Position numbers and translations under genes: made by a program. From positions 1 to 39,618 of the forward strand of contig NZ_BMRV01000027.1 of assembly GCF_014648815.1 (NCBI RefSeq): a stretch of DNA of 39,618 nucleotides, in the 5' to 3' direction. Each line of letters starts with the position of its first letter. Position 1 is the stretch's first letter. The notes under the pieces were generated by a model. The model made no database searches. It had not been told where the DNA came from and was given only the letters and a program-made list of their open reading frames with translations. Of the stretch, positions 16,345-23,740 are shown piece by piece. This DNA comes from Streptomyces flaveolus (lineage in GTDB: Bacteria; Actinomycetota; Actinomycetes; Streptomycetales; Streptomycetaceae).

Positions 16345-17517
16345 TTACATCGCGGTCCCGCTGGACCAGATCACGGTGCCGCCGTACTCGATCACCATGT
16401 TGCCGTCGGCGCGGAGCACCAGGCGGGCGCCGTCGTGGCCCTCGGTGTGCGTGGACCACACGGTCCGGCCGTCACCGGCGTAGAGGGCGAGGTTGCCATC
16501 GGCCTGGAAGACGGCCTTCACAGCGCCCTGTCCGACGGTGCCCGACCACCACAGTGGGGTGCCCTGCTGGTTGTAGAGCACGAGGTTGCCGTCGCCCTGG
16601 AAACCCAGGAAGACCCGGTTGGTCGACCAGCTCTGCCCCTGCTGGAGCACGCTGGTGCCGTAGACGGTCTTGCTGGTGTAGTGCTCCTGCGGAGTGCTGG
16701 GCTGGGTCGTACTGGCGCGAGGCGTCGCGGGCTCGGCAGTGCTGGTTCCTCCGGCGGTGCGGCTGGCTTCGGCGCTGGGCTCGGACATGGCGGCGATGGG
16801 CCGTCCGGACTGGGTGGGGGCGGTGGCCGCGACCTCGGCGATGCGGTCCTGGCCGGCGGTGGTGCCGTCCTTGCGCGCCGCCTCGGGGGACTCCGGGCGC
16901 GGGGAGGCGGTGGCGCCGCCGGGGCTGCCGATGGCGGGCGCGAAGTCGGGTTCGACGTCCTCCGCTCCGGCCTGGACGGTCTGGGAGGGGGCGTCGTCGT
17001 TGAGGAGGTGCGGGGCGAGCAGGAACAGGGCGCTGAGGACGCCGGCCCCGGCCAGCAGGGGCTTGGCGAGGTGGCCGCGGGAGGGACGGCGCTCGTCGGC
17101 GGCGCCGTGGGGGCGTCGGCCCCGGGGGCGTCGGCCGGTGTCGCGCGGCGTCTGCGGGAGTTCGTGGTCCTCGGCGTCCGGTGTCGCCGGCTCGGCGTCG
17201 TACGCCGGGGCGGCGGCCGGGAGGGCGGCGGTCCGGCCCGGTCCGGCGGCTGCGCCGTGGCCGGCGCCGCTGTCGGGCCCGGCGGGCGGGGCGGCGTAGG
17301 CGTCCGCGGAGTGGGCCGCGTAGGGACCGGCTGTCTGGTGAGCACCGTGTCCACCGCCAGGGGTCTGTCCCGCGGCCGCGGCGAGGGGCTCGCCGACCGC
17401 GAAATCGTCCAGCGGGAAGTCCCAGGGCAGCTCGCTCTCCCAGACCGCCCGCCCGCCCGACGCCCCGGCGAACTCGTCAGAGAGGCCGGCCTGCGGCTCG
17501 CGGTGGTTCATCTCCAT
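16345..17517 (-). CDS. Membrane-anchored bulb-type (mannose-binding) lectin protein
   Basis: A 390-residue protein. Residues 1-145 are a low-complexity, acidic to Gly/Ala/Pro-rich region, probably cytoplasmic. A short basic segment (GRRPRGRRP) precedes one membrane helix at ~155-170 (LLAGAGVLSALFLLAPHLL). A Ser/Thr/Pro/Ala-rich stalk (~175-275) then leads to a C-terminal B-lectin domain (~280-390). The QxDxNxVxY sugar-binding motif occurs three times in varied form: FQGDGNLVLYN, FQADGNLALY and LRADGNMVIEY, the last being the most degenerate. Topology suggests a type II protein that displays the lectin outside. Possible roles are cell-wall or surface-glycan recognition, or a bacteriocin-like role; neither is shown here. 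ATG 17517 has GGGA upstream; ATG 17511 (two codons in) is an equally good start. Confidence 0.85.
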   Translation of the reverse strand: MEMNHREPQAGLSDEFAGASGGRAVWESELPWDFPLDDFAVGEPLAAAAGQTPGGGHGAHQTAGPYAAHSADAYAAPPAGPDSGAGHGAAAGPGRTAALPAAAPAYDAEPATPDAEDHELPQTPRDTGRRPRGRRPHGAADERRPSRGHLAKPLLAGAGVLSALFLLAPHLLNDDAPSQTVQAGAEDVEPDFAPAIGSPGGATASPRPESPEAARKDGTTAGQDRIAEVAATAPTQSGRPIAAMSEPSAEASRTAGGTSTAEPATPRASTTQPSTPQEHYTSKTVYGTSVLQQGQSWSTNRVFLGFQGDGNLVLYNQQGTPLWWSGTVGQGAVKAVFQADGNLALYAGDGRTVWSTHTEGHDGARLVLRADGNMVIEYGGTVIWSSGTAM

Positions 17518-17664
17518 GCCTTTCCCGATGGAACGGATCGGTGATCGCTCACAGGTCGACGCCTTCGCGGGAAGCCTAGGGATGCCCCGGTCGTGGGACG
17601 GGCCGAGCGGGAGGGACGTGCACCAACGGCCATCACTCGTACCCTTCTCGCCACCGGTTCCGGG

Positions 17665-18315
17665 TCAGAGGATGCCCATGCGGATGGCGTAGGCGACGGC
17701 GTGGGTGCGGTTGCGCAGTTCGAGCCGTTTGATGACGGCCTGGATGACGCTCTTGATGAGGCGTTCCGAGTAGCTGAGCTTGGTGGCGATCTCCACGGTG
17801 TCCATGCCCTCCGCGAGGAGCTGCAGCACGTCGACCTCGCGCTGGGACAGCTCCACCGGCAGCAGACCGGAGTGGCTCTCGGTGCGCTGCATGGTGCGCA
17901 TCCGGTCGAGCAGCATGTTCATCAGCACCGGAGGCAGCACCGCACGCCCGTGGTGGGCCTCGACGGCCGCCGCGAGGATCTGACTGAAGCTGGTGTAGGG
18001 GCGGACCAGGAAGCTCACCAGGCCGTGGTTGACGGCGAGGGCAAGCTGCTGTTCGGAGATGTTGTCCGCGACCAGGACGATCCGTATGCGGCCGCCGGAG
18101 TCCTGACTGGCGCGGCTCATCATGGACAGGGTCTTGCCGCTCACCACGGCCGTCAGCACGATCAGGACGTCGGCCTCGGCGACCTCCTCGGTCGGCAACA
18201 GCGTGACTCGGCCGTCCGCTTCGAGGAAGGCGGCGGTCCCGTCCCGCGTGAGGAGGTCGTCGGCCTGTACGACGACCCGCGGGACGGGACGCACTTCATC
18301 TTTGTCAGCAGACAT
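17665..18315 (-). CDS. LuxR-family regulator with degenerate receiver domain
   Basis: A 216-residue NarL/FixJ-like protein. The N-terminal ~125 residues have the receiver fold pattern, but the phospho-acceptor strand reads EADVLIVLTAVVSG with no Asp where the family has one. The conserved Lys at the later strand is Arg (SFLVRPYT). This is an atypical receiver, probably not controlled by phosphorylation. The C-terminal LuxR HTH (about 150-212) begins LSQREVDVLQLLAEGMDTVEIATKLSYSERL; the segment LSYSERLIKSVIQAVIKRLEL is the recognition half. ATG 18315 has AAGGAG 5 nt upstream. The lectin gene lies 147 nt downstream on the same strand and is the nearest candidate target. Direct repeats at 18479-18513 lie in its upstream region. 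Confidence 0.88.
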   Translation of the reverse strand: MSADKDEVRPVPRVVVQADDLLTRDGTAAFLEADGRVTLLPTEEVAEADVLIVLTAVVSGKTLSMMSRASQDSGGRIRIVLVADNISEQQLALAVNHGLVSFLVRPYTSFSQILAAAVEAHHGRAVLPPVLMNMLLDRMRTMQRTESHSGLLPVELSQREVDVLQLLAEGMDTVEIATKLSYSERLIKSVIQAVIKRLELRNRTHAVAYAIRMGIL

Positions 18316-18478
18316 GGGACTCCTTGTCGAGGGCGCGGCTACGCGCGGAACGAGCGCGAGTCCCGACAGAGGCCCGTGTCCCGGGCCGGGTCGATCGGGG
18401 CGTGGACGACGCGCTCTCTCACTCGACTCCGATCATCACAGCTCGCGGAGCGAGACCTCCCTGAAAGCCGCCTGGCCA

Positions 18479-18513
18479 TGCACTATCAATCAGAAGCCGT
18501 GCACTGTCGAACA
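18479..18513. repeat. Tandem half-sites with 21-bp period
   Basis: TGCACTATCAATCA (18479-18492) and TGCACTGTCGAACA (18500-18513) match at 11 of 14 positions and start 21 bp apart, which is two helical turns. They lie in the 222-nt gap between the LuxR gene start (18315) and the permease stop (18538), about 165 nt upstream of the LuxR gene. The region is AT-richer than its surroundings. A regulator site is plausible; no promoter is clear. Confidence 0.4.
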
Positions 18514-18537
18514 AAACCTGCGCTGTGCGACACGCAC

Positions 18538-20808
18538 TCAGCGCACCGGATCGGCTCGATGGCGACGCACCATACGGGCGGCGGTGAGTGTGGCGAGGAC
18601 GGCGGCTCCGGTCACCGCGGTCACCGCGAACGCGGCGAGCAGTCCGGCCGCGGGGAGGTGGGCGATGCCGGCGCCGACGCCTGTGGAGCGTCCCTGGGCG
18701 TCGATCAGCCGGCGGGCGAGCGGCGGTCCCGCCGCGAGGGCGATGCCGACGGCGGTCAGGCACACGCACAGCACGGAGACGGCGCTCGTGGCGATGACCT
18801 GACGGGGCGACAGGCCGAGCGCCTGGAGGGCGAGGACGTCCTGGCGGCCCTCGCGGACCCCGGCGCCGATGGTCGTGAGGAGTTCGACCAACCCGATGAA
18901 GGCGAGGACGGCGATCAGTCCGGCGATGGCCTGCCGCAGCGGGGAAAGGCCGTCGGCGGGGTTGGCGACGGTGTGCACGTCGAGGCGGCCGGGGGCGAGG
19001 TCGCCGAGGTGGGCGGCGACCTCGGCGGCGTCGGCGCCCGGGGCGAGCCGCAGGTCGTAGCGGGTGGGGTGGGGTGCGGTGTCGTCGACGCGGAGGTTGT
19101 CCAGGGCGGTGGAGACGACCCGGCCGGAGTTCTCCGGTTCGATGGCGCGGCCGACGATGTGCAGGATCTGCGGGCGGGCGCCGACGGTCATCCGCACCCA
19201 GTCGCCGACGCGGACCTGGAGCAGGTCGAGGAAGCCCTGTCCGGCGACCGCCTCGTGGGGTCCGCGCGGCGGGCGTCCCTCGGCGAGGGCGTACGGGTAG
19301 GGGGCCTGGCGGGTGCCGGTGCCGCGCAGGGCGATGGTGGCGGTCTGACCGGGCACCAGGGCGCTGACCTCGACGCCGGGGTAGACGGCGGTGACGCGCG
19401 GGTCGCGCGCGAGCAGGGCCCGGACCTCGGTGTCGTCGAGGCCGTCGCCCTGTAGGCGGAGGGCGGTGGCGCGGCCGGCCTGTTCGGGGTGGTCGTGGAG
19501 GCGGTCGAGGGTGGTCCAGGCGCTCATCGCGACGACGATCAGCAGCAGAGGCAGGGCGAGCCGGGCGAGGGTGGCCAGGGAGCGGGCGGGGCGGGCGGCC
19601 ACGCGGTGGGCTCCGAGGAACAGAGCGGGCGGCAGTCCCCGGCCGAGCGCGGTGCCGATCAGCGGGAAGAGGGCGGCCCCGGGACGGGCGGTCTGCTGGG
19701 TGGCGGGTACGGCGGGGGCGCGGCCGGCCCGCCAAGCGGCGCGGGCGGTGGCCACGCCGATGAACAGCACGGCGCCCGCGACGACGGCGAGCAGTCCGGC
19801 CGCGTACGAGGGCAACCCCTGCCAGATGGCGACGGACTCACCGAGGCGGCCGGGCAGCCGGGTGCCCAGCCCGGCGACGAGCAGGGCCGCGCCGGCGCCG
19901 CCCAGCACGGCGTGGGCGAGGTGTTGGAGGACGAAGACGCCGACGACCTGCCCGGGCGTGAAGCCGATCGCCTTGAGCACGGCGATGTCGCGCAGGTGGC
20001 CGCGGACGCGGGTGCCGATCGCGCCGTGCACGGCGAAGCAGGCGGCGACCAGCGCGGCGAGTCCGAACAGCCCCAGCACCTGGCCGGAGAGCCGGTCGTC
20101 GCCCTGGGCGCGGGAGCGGGCCTGCTGCCAGGTGGTGACCTCGTCCACCGCGCCGGCCCCGAGGACGGTGACCGCCCGCTGGACGGCGTAGTCGGTGGCG
20201 TCAGGATCGGTCAGCCGCAGGCCGGTGACCTGGCCGTCGGGGGCGCGCAGCGCGCCGGGCAGGGCCCAGACCAGGCCGGGGCGCTCGCCGGGGGCGTAAC
20301 GGGGTTCGGCGCTCTCGGCGACGCCGGCGACGGTGAGGGTGCGGACGGTGCCGGGCAGGGTGAGGGTGTCGCCGGGGCCGGCGAGGAGGGCACGGGCGAG
20401 GCCGGTCTCCAGGACCACGTCGTCGGGCCGGCCGGCGTCCGGCCAGCGGCCGGCGGTGAGCAGGGGGCGGCCCACCGTGGGCGGAGCGGGGGTGCCGCGC
20501 AGTTCGGCGGAGGCGCGGACGCCGTGGCCGGCGAGGGTCACCGACTCCGTGGGGTAGGGGCCGGCGACGGCGTCGATGCCGTCGAGGGCGGCCAGTCTGC
20601 GGGTGTCGGCCGCGGCGCCGGTGTGCAGCGTGACGTGGGCGCCGTGGGACCGGGTGAAGGCCCGCTGCCACGGGTTGGTGGCGTACGCGAACAGGGCGGT
20701 GGCCAGCAGCAGGGAGGCGACGATGCCCGCCGTGGCGAGGACGTGGAGCAGTGCCTGGAGCCGGTGCCGCTGAAAGTCGGCCCTCGCCCAGCGCAGGATG
20801 GCCCGCAT
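18538..20808 (-). CDS. ABC transporter permease, FtsX/MacB type
   Basis: A 756-residue membrane protein made of two FtsX-like halves. The N-terminal helix (~20-42) is followed by a large extracytoplasmic domain, then helices near 265, 310 and 355 and a second unit with extracytoplasmic domain and C-terminal helices. The loop segments VRGHLRDIAVLKAIGFTPGQ and VREGRQDVLALQALGLSPRQ are the conserved cytoplasmic FtsX motifs, one in each half. The partner ATPase is 65 nt upstream on the same strand, and a PadR repressor precedes that. Such systems act in efflux, lipoprotein release or antibiotic resistance rather than import. ATG 20808 is used; GTG 20817, three codons upstream after GAGAGG, is an alternative start. 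Confidence 0.9.
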   Translation of the reverse strand: MRAILRWARADFQRHRLQALLHVLATAGIVASLLLATALFAYATNPWQRAFTRSHGAHVTLHTGAAADTRRLAALDGIDAVAGPYPTESVTLAGHGVRASAELRGTPAPPTVGRPLLTAGRWPDAGRPDDVVLETGLARALLAGPGDTLTLPGTVRTLTVAGVAESAEPRYAPGERPGLVWALPGALRAPDGQVTGLRLTDPDATDYAVQRAVTVLGAGAVDEVTTWQQARSRAQGDDRLSGQVLGLFGLAALVAACFAVHGAIGTRVRGHLRDIAVLKAIGFTPGQVVGVFVLQHLAHAVLGGAGAALLVAGLGTRLPGRLGESVAIWQGLPSYAAGLLAVVAGAVLFIGVATARAAWRAGRAPAVPATQQTARPGAALFPLIGTALGRGLPPALFLGAHRVAARPARSLATLARLALPLLLIVVAMSAWTTLDRLHDHPEQAGRATALRLQGDGLDDTEVRALLARDPRVTAVYPGVEVSALVPGQTATIALRGTGTRQAPYPYALAEGRPPRGPHEAVAGQGFLDLLQVRVGDWVRMTVGARPQILHIVGRAIEPENSGRVVSTALDNLRVDDTAPHPTRYDLRLAPGADAAEVAAHLGDLAPGRLDVHTVANPADGLSPLRQAIAGLIAVLAFIGLVELLTTIGAGVREGRQDVLALQALGLSPRQVIATSAVSVLCVCLTAVGIALAAGPPLARRLIDAQGRSTGVGAGIAHLPAAGLLAAFAVTAVTGAAVLATLTAARMVRRHRADPVR

Positions 20809-20873
20809 TCCGGTCACCGTCCTCTCTCGCCCGTGCCGTCCAGCCGGACGGCGTCCCGATGGTCCATTGCGCG

Positions 20874-21623
20874 TCAGTCCCTCAGCTCGAGTACGCCGGA
20901 GGCGCCGGGGGCGCGCAGCGGGCGGGCGCCGAGGGCGGCGTCGTCGGCGATCCGTCCGTCGAAGAAGCTGATGACGCGGTCCGCGGCGCTGGCGAGCCGG
21001 GCGTCGTGGGTGACGAGGACGATGGTCTGGCCGCGGGCGTGGAAGCGGGTCAGCAGCCGGGTGACCTCGCGGGTGCCACGGCTGTCGAGGCTGCCGGCGG
21101 GTTCGTCGGCGAGGAGCAGATCGGGCTGGTTGACCAGGGCGCGGGCGAGGGCGACGCGCTGTTGTTCGCCGCCGGACAGCTCGCCCGGCATGTTGCGTTC
21201 CTTGCCGTCCAGGCCGAGCTCGGTGAGGAGTTCGGCGCGGCGGGCGCGGGCCCGGCGGGCCGGGGCGCCGGCGAGCAGGGCGGGGAGTTCGACGTTGTCG
21301 GCGACGCTGAGGTCGGAGACGAGGTTGAAGAACTGGAAGACGAGGCCGATGCGGGTGCGGCGCTCCACCGCCCAGCGGGCCTCGTCGTACGACTCGGTGC
21401 ACTCGCCGTCGAGGGTTATGCGGCCGGCGTCGGGCCGCTGAAGCCCGGCGAGCAGGTGCAGCAGTGTCGACTTGCCCGCGCCGGAGGGTCCGGTGACGGC
21501 GACGAACTCGCCGCGCCGCACGGTGAGGTCGACCCCGCGGACGGCGTGCGCGGGTGCGCCCTGCCCGTGGTGGGTTTTGACCAGGCCCTCGGCGTGCAGG
21601 AGGGGAACGGGGTCCTCGCTCAC
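20874..21623 (-). CDS. ABC transporter ATP-binding protein (MacB/LolD type)
   Basis: A 249-residue ATPase. It has Walker A (GPSGAGKST, near residue 46), a Q-loop region (LVFQFFNLVSDLSV), the ABC signature LSGGEQQRVALARAL, Walker B (LLLADEP) followed by the D-loop AGSLDS, and the switch His (VLVTHD). The pattern FQFFNL before the signature is typical of ATPases that serve FtsX-type permeases. GTG 21623 overlaps the PadR stop as GTGA, so the two genes are translationally coupled; a longer open frame to ATG 21650 would overlap PadR more and has no advantage. It powers the permease at 18538-20808. Confidence 0.92.
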   Translation of the reverse strand: MSEDPVPLLHAEGLVKTHHGQGAPAHAVRGVDLTVRRGEFVAVTGPSGAGKSTLLHLLAGLQRPDAGRITLDGECTESYDEARWAVERRTRIGLVFQFFNLVSDLSVADNVELPALLAGAPARRARARRAELLTELGLDGKERNMPGELSGGEQQRVALARALVNQPDLLLADEPAGSLDSRGTREVTRLLTRFHARGQTIVLVTHDARLASAADRVISFFDGRIADDAALGARPLRAPGASGVLELRD

Positions 21624-22135
21624 TGGGGTCTCTCCAATTCCTCCTGGCACCGCTCCAGCCAGTCGAGGTCGGCCTGCAGGTGCAGCATGGCGCCCTCGAT
21701 CAGGAGCTGGGAGATGCGGTTGTCGCGGTCCTCGGCGGCGGCGAGTTTCGACAGCGAGCGCATGGTGTTCAGGTACTGCCGCCGCTGCTTGTTGATCAGG
21801 GCGATCTGGTCGGCGAGTCCGGTGCGCGGGGCGAGGGCCAGTTTCATGAAGAACTCGTCCCGGACCCGGGGTTCCTCCGAGGTCTCCTCGTACCAGGCCC
21901 GCACCGCCTCGCGGCCCGCGTCGGTGAGGTGGTACGTCTTCTTGTTGGGCCGGCCGGACTGCTCGACTTCCTCGCCGTCGATGAGCCCGGACTTCTCCAG
22001 GCGACCGAGGGTGACGTAGACCTGGCCGATGTTCGGCTGAGGGTATGCCGAGCCCAGCAGTTGTTCAAGATCCTGCTTCAGCTCGTAGCCGTGGGCAGGG
22101 CCCTGGGCCAGCAGGGCCAGGAGAGGCAGCCGCAC
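21620..22135 (-). CDS. PadR-family transcriptional regulator
   Basis: A 171-residue PadR subfamily 2 regulator. The N-terminal winged helix has the hallmark LLALLAQGPAHGYELKQDLE, then QVYVTLGRLEKSGLI and the wing GRPNKKTYHLTDAG. The C-terminal helical part (~85-170) matches Vir_act_alpha_C and would dimerise. GTG 22135 has GGGGAG 6 nt upstream. It leads an operon with the ABC ATPase (4-nt overlap) and the permease, the common arrangement where PadR represses its own efflux system until a toxic ligand binds. The palindromic element at 22233-22255 overlaps the likely promoter and is a candidate operator. Confidence 0.9.
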   Translation of the reverse strand: MRLPLLALLAQGPAHGYELKQDLEQLLGSAYPQPNIGQVYVTLGRLEKSGLIDGEEVEQSGRPNKKTYHLTDAGREAVRAWYEETSEEPRVRDEFFMKLALAPRTGLADQIALINKQRRQYLNTMRSLSKLAAAEDRDNRISQLLIEGAMLHLQADLDWLERCQEELERPQ

Positions 22136-22232
22136 TTGCGCTCCCCACCTCGTCTCCGTGTCGGGTCCGGTGAGCCGGGCGACCGCGGGCGGGTGCGCCG
22201 GTGTGCCGCCGGGCCGTGGCCCCTAGTATCGC

Positions 22233-22255
22233 GCATGCCTAACAGGTATACATGC
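22233..22255. promoter_or_regulatory. Palindromic element between padR and the sugar-binding gene
   Basis: GCATG and CATGC enclose 13 nt that contain CCTAACA and GTATAC. On the minus strand, GATACT (22225-22230) could be the -10 of padR, which would place this element over its -35. On the plus strand it lies 50 nt before ATG 22305. The 21 bases 22235-22255 match 23694-region sequence upstream of the glucosidase at about 14 of 21 positions, so the site may serve PadR, a sugar regulator, or both. Confidence 0.5.
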
Positions 22256-22304
22256 AGGTGCCGCCGTGGCGAAGGGGCCCGGTGCTGTCGAGCGGGAGGG
22301 GCGC

Positions 22305-23570
22305 ATGAAGTGGACGCGCGCCGCCGGCAGGGGTCTGCTCGTCCTGGCGGTGCTCCTGTCCGGGTATGCCGGCGCCGGCGCGCGGGCGGGCGAGGCCGGC
22401 TCGGACCGGGGTCCGCTGACCCTGGCGACCGCCGGTGACCTGACCGGATACCTGGGTCCGCTGCTGGCGGACTGGAACCGCAGCCACCCCCGGGAGAGGG
22501 TGACCCTGGTCGAGCTGCCGGACTCCGCCGACGAGACCCGCGCGCAGATGGAGACCGACCTGCGGGGCGCGGGCGGCGGCCGGTTCGACGTGCTCAACAT
22601 CGACGTGGACTGGACCTCGCAGTTCGCCGCCGCCGGGTGGATCCGGCCGCTGTCGCGGGTGCGGTTCCCACTGGACGGCTTCCTGCGGCCGGTCATCGGG
22701 ACCGCCACGTACCGGGACCGGCTGTACGCGGTGCCGTACGTCACCAACGCGGGCCTGCTGCTGTACCGCAAGGACGTCCTGGACCGCTCGGGGCTGCCCG
22801 CGCCGCGCACCTGGGCGGAGCTGGAGCGGGCCGCGGAGACCGTCGCACCGGAGTACGGACTCGACGGTTACGCGGGGCAGTTGCTGCCGTACGAGGGGCT
22901 GACGGTGAACACCGTCGAGGCGGTGTACTCGGCGGGCGGCACGATCCTCGCCGACGACGGCGGGCGGGTCACCGTGGACTCCCCGGCCGCCCGGGAGGGC
23001 ATCGGGTTCCTCGCCCGGGGGGTGCGCGAGGGCTGGATCCCGCGCGAGGCCCTGTCGTACACGGAGGAGGAGTCCAAGCGCGCCTTCGAGGAGGGGCGGC
23101 TGCTCTTCCTGCGCAACTGGCCCTACGCGTACGTCGCCGCCGAGTCCCCGGGTTCCGCGGTCGCCGGCGACGTGGGCGTCGTGCGGTTGCCGGGTCCGGG
23201 CGGGCCGGGCACCAGTGTGCTCGGCGGCTCCAACCTGGCCGTGGCCGCGCACGCCCGGCACCCCGACTCGGCGCAGCGGCTGATCGCGTACCTGACGAGC
23301 GAGCCGGTGCAGCGCCAGGTGCTCACCCGGGGGGCGCTGCCTCCGGTGCGCGCCGCGTTGTACGAGGACCCGGAGCTGGTGCGGCGGTTCCCGTACCTGC
23401 CGGTGCTGCGGGACGCCGTCATGTCGGCCGCCCCGCGCCCCAAGAGCCCGCGCTACGACCAGGTCAGCCTGGTCGTGCAGGCGGTCACGCAGGACGCGCT
23501 GACCGGGCGGCTCTCCCCGGAGGCGGCGGTGCGGCGACTGCGCGCGGAACTGACCGCGCTCACGTCCTAG
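22305..23570 (+). CDS. ABC transporter sugar-binding protein, family 1, without lipobox Cys (orphan)
   Basis: A 421-residue SBP_bac_1 protein. Family marks are the N-terminal strand LTLATAGDLTGYLGPLLADW, VLNIDVDWTSQFAAAGWIRPL, the central YAVPYVTNAGLLLYRKDVL (residues ~143-161), FLRNWPYAYVAAE, and LGGSNLAVAAHARHPDSAQ. The signal peptide ends LLSGYAG where lipoproteins have LLSGCAG: the codon is TAT. No other cysteine is near, but GARA-GE offers a signal peptidase I site, so the protein may be released instead of lipid-anchored. GGAGG precedes ATG 22305. No permease is adjacent in the same unit; the alpha-glucoside transporter 1.9 kb downstream is the nearest possible partner. Confidence 0.88.
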   Translation: MKWTRAAGRGLLVLAVLLSGYAGAGARAGEAGSDRGPLTLATAGDLTGYLGPLLADWNRSHPRERVTLVELPDSADETRAQMETDLRGAGGGRFDVLNIDVDWTSQFAAAGWIRPLSRVRFPLDGFLRPVIGTATYRDRLYAVPYVTNAGLLLYRKDVLDRSGLPAPRTWAELERAAETVAPEYGLDGYAGQLLPYEGLTVNTVEAVYSAGGTILADDGGRVTVDSPAAREGIGFLARGVREGWIPREALSYTEEESKRAFEEGRLLFLRNWPYAYVAAESPGSAVAGDVGVVRLPGPGGPGTSVLGGSNLAVAAHARHPDSAQRLIAYLTSEPVQRQVLTRGALPPVRAALYEDPELVRRFPYLPVLRDAVMSAAPRPKSPRYDQVSLVVQAVTQDALTGRLSPEAAVRRLRAELTALTS

Positions 23571-23576
23571 TTACAC

Positions 23577-23585
23577 GTTAGGCAT
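23577..23585 (-). promoter_or_regulatory. Inverted copy of the CCTAAC motif after the orphan binding protein
   Basis: GTTAGGCAT is the exact reverse complement of ATGCCTAAC at 22235-22243. It sits 6 nt after the stop of the orphan binding protein gene, so the 1.27-kb gene is bracketed by inverted 9-bp copies. It may be a third operator half-site or coincidence. Confidence 0.3.
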
Positions 23586-23670
23586 AGGCCCTCAGGCCCG
23601 CCACGCCCTTCTTGTGTCGTTTTCTCCGTATTTGCTCACCGTCTTCGAGGGCAGCCTTCTCGTCAAGTCA

Positions 23671-23709
23671 TTGACACACTCTCGTCATCGCTACCTAACA
23701 TGCATGCAT
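23671..23709 (+). promoter_or_regulatory. Probable promoter and operator of the alpha-glucoside operon
   Basis: TTGACA (23671-23676) is a consensus -35. TAACAT (23696-23701) is a fair -10 at 19-nt spacing. The perfect palindrome ATGCATGCAT (23700-23709) overlaps the -10, and the CCTAACA just before it repeats the element at 22239. The AT-rich character is unusual for the window. A LacI- or GntR-type sugar regulator would be expected, but none is encoded next to it. Confidence 0.55.
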
Positions 23710-23740
23710 AACAACTCCGCCTCACAGACAGGCCACTGGG

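Noticed and set aside
20821..20873. Possible extension of the permease to an upstream start, since the frame is open to 21402
   Set aside because: The extra sequence reads out-of-frame through the ATPase gene and is Arg/Pro-rich; only the nearby GTG at 20817 is a serious alternative.
22235..23585. Inverted 9-bp copies around the orphan binding protein as ends of a mobile element
   Set aside because: No transposase, no target duplication, and the left copy is part of a longer regulatory palindrome; an operator explanation is simpler.
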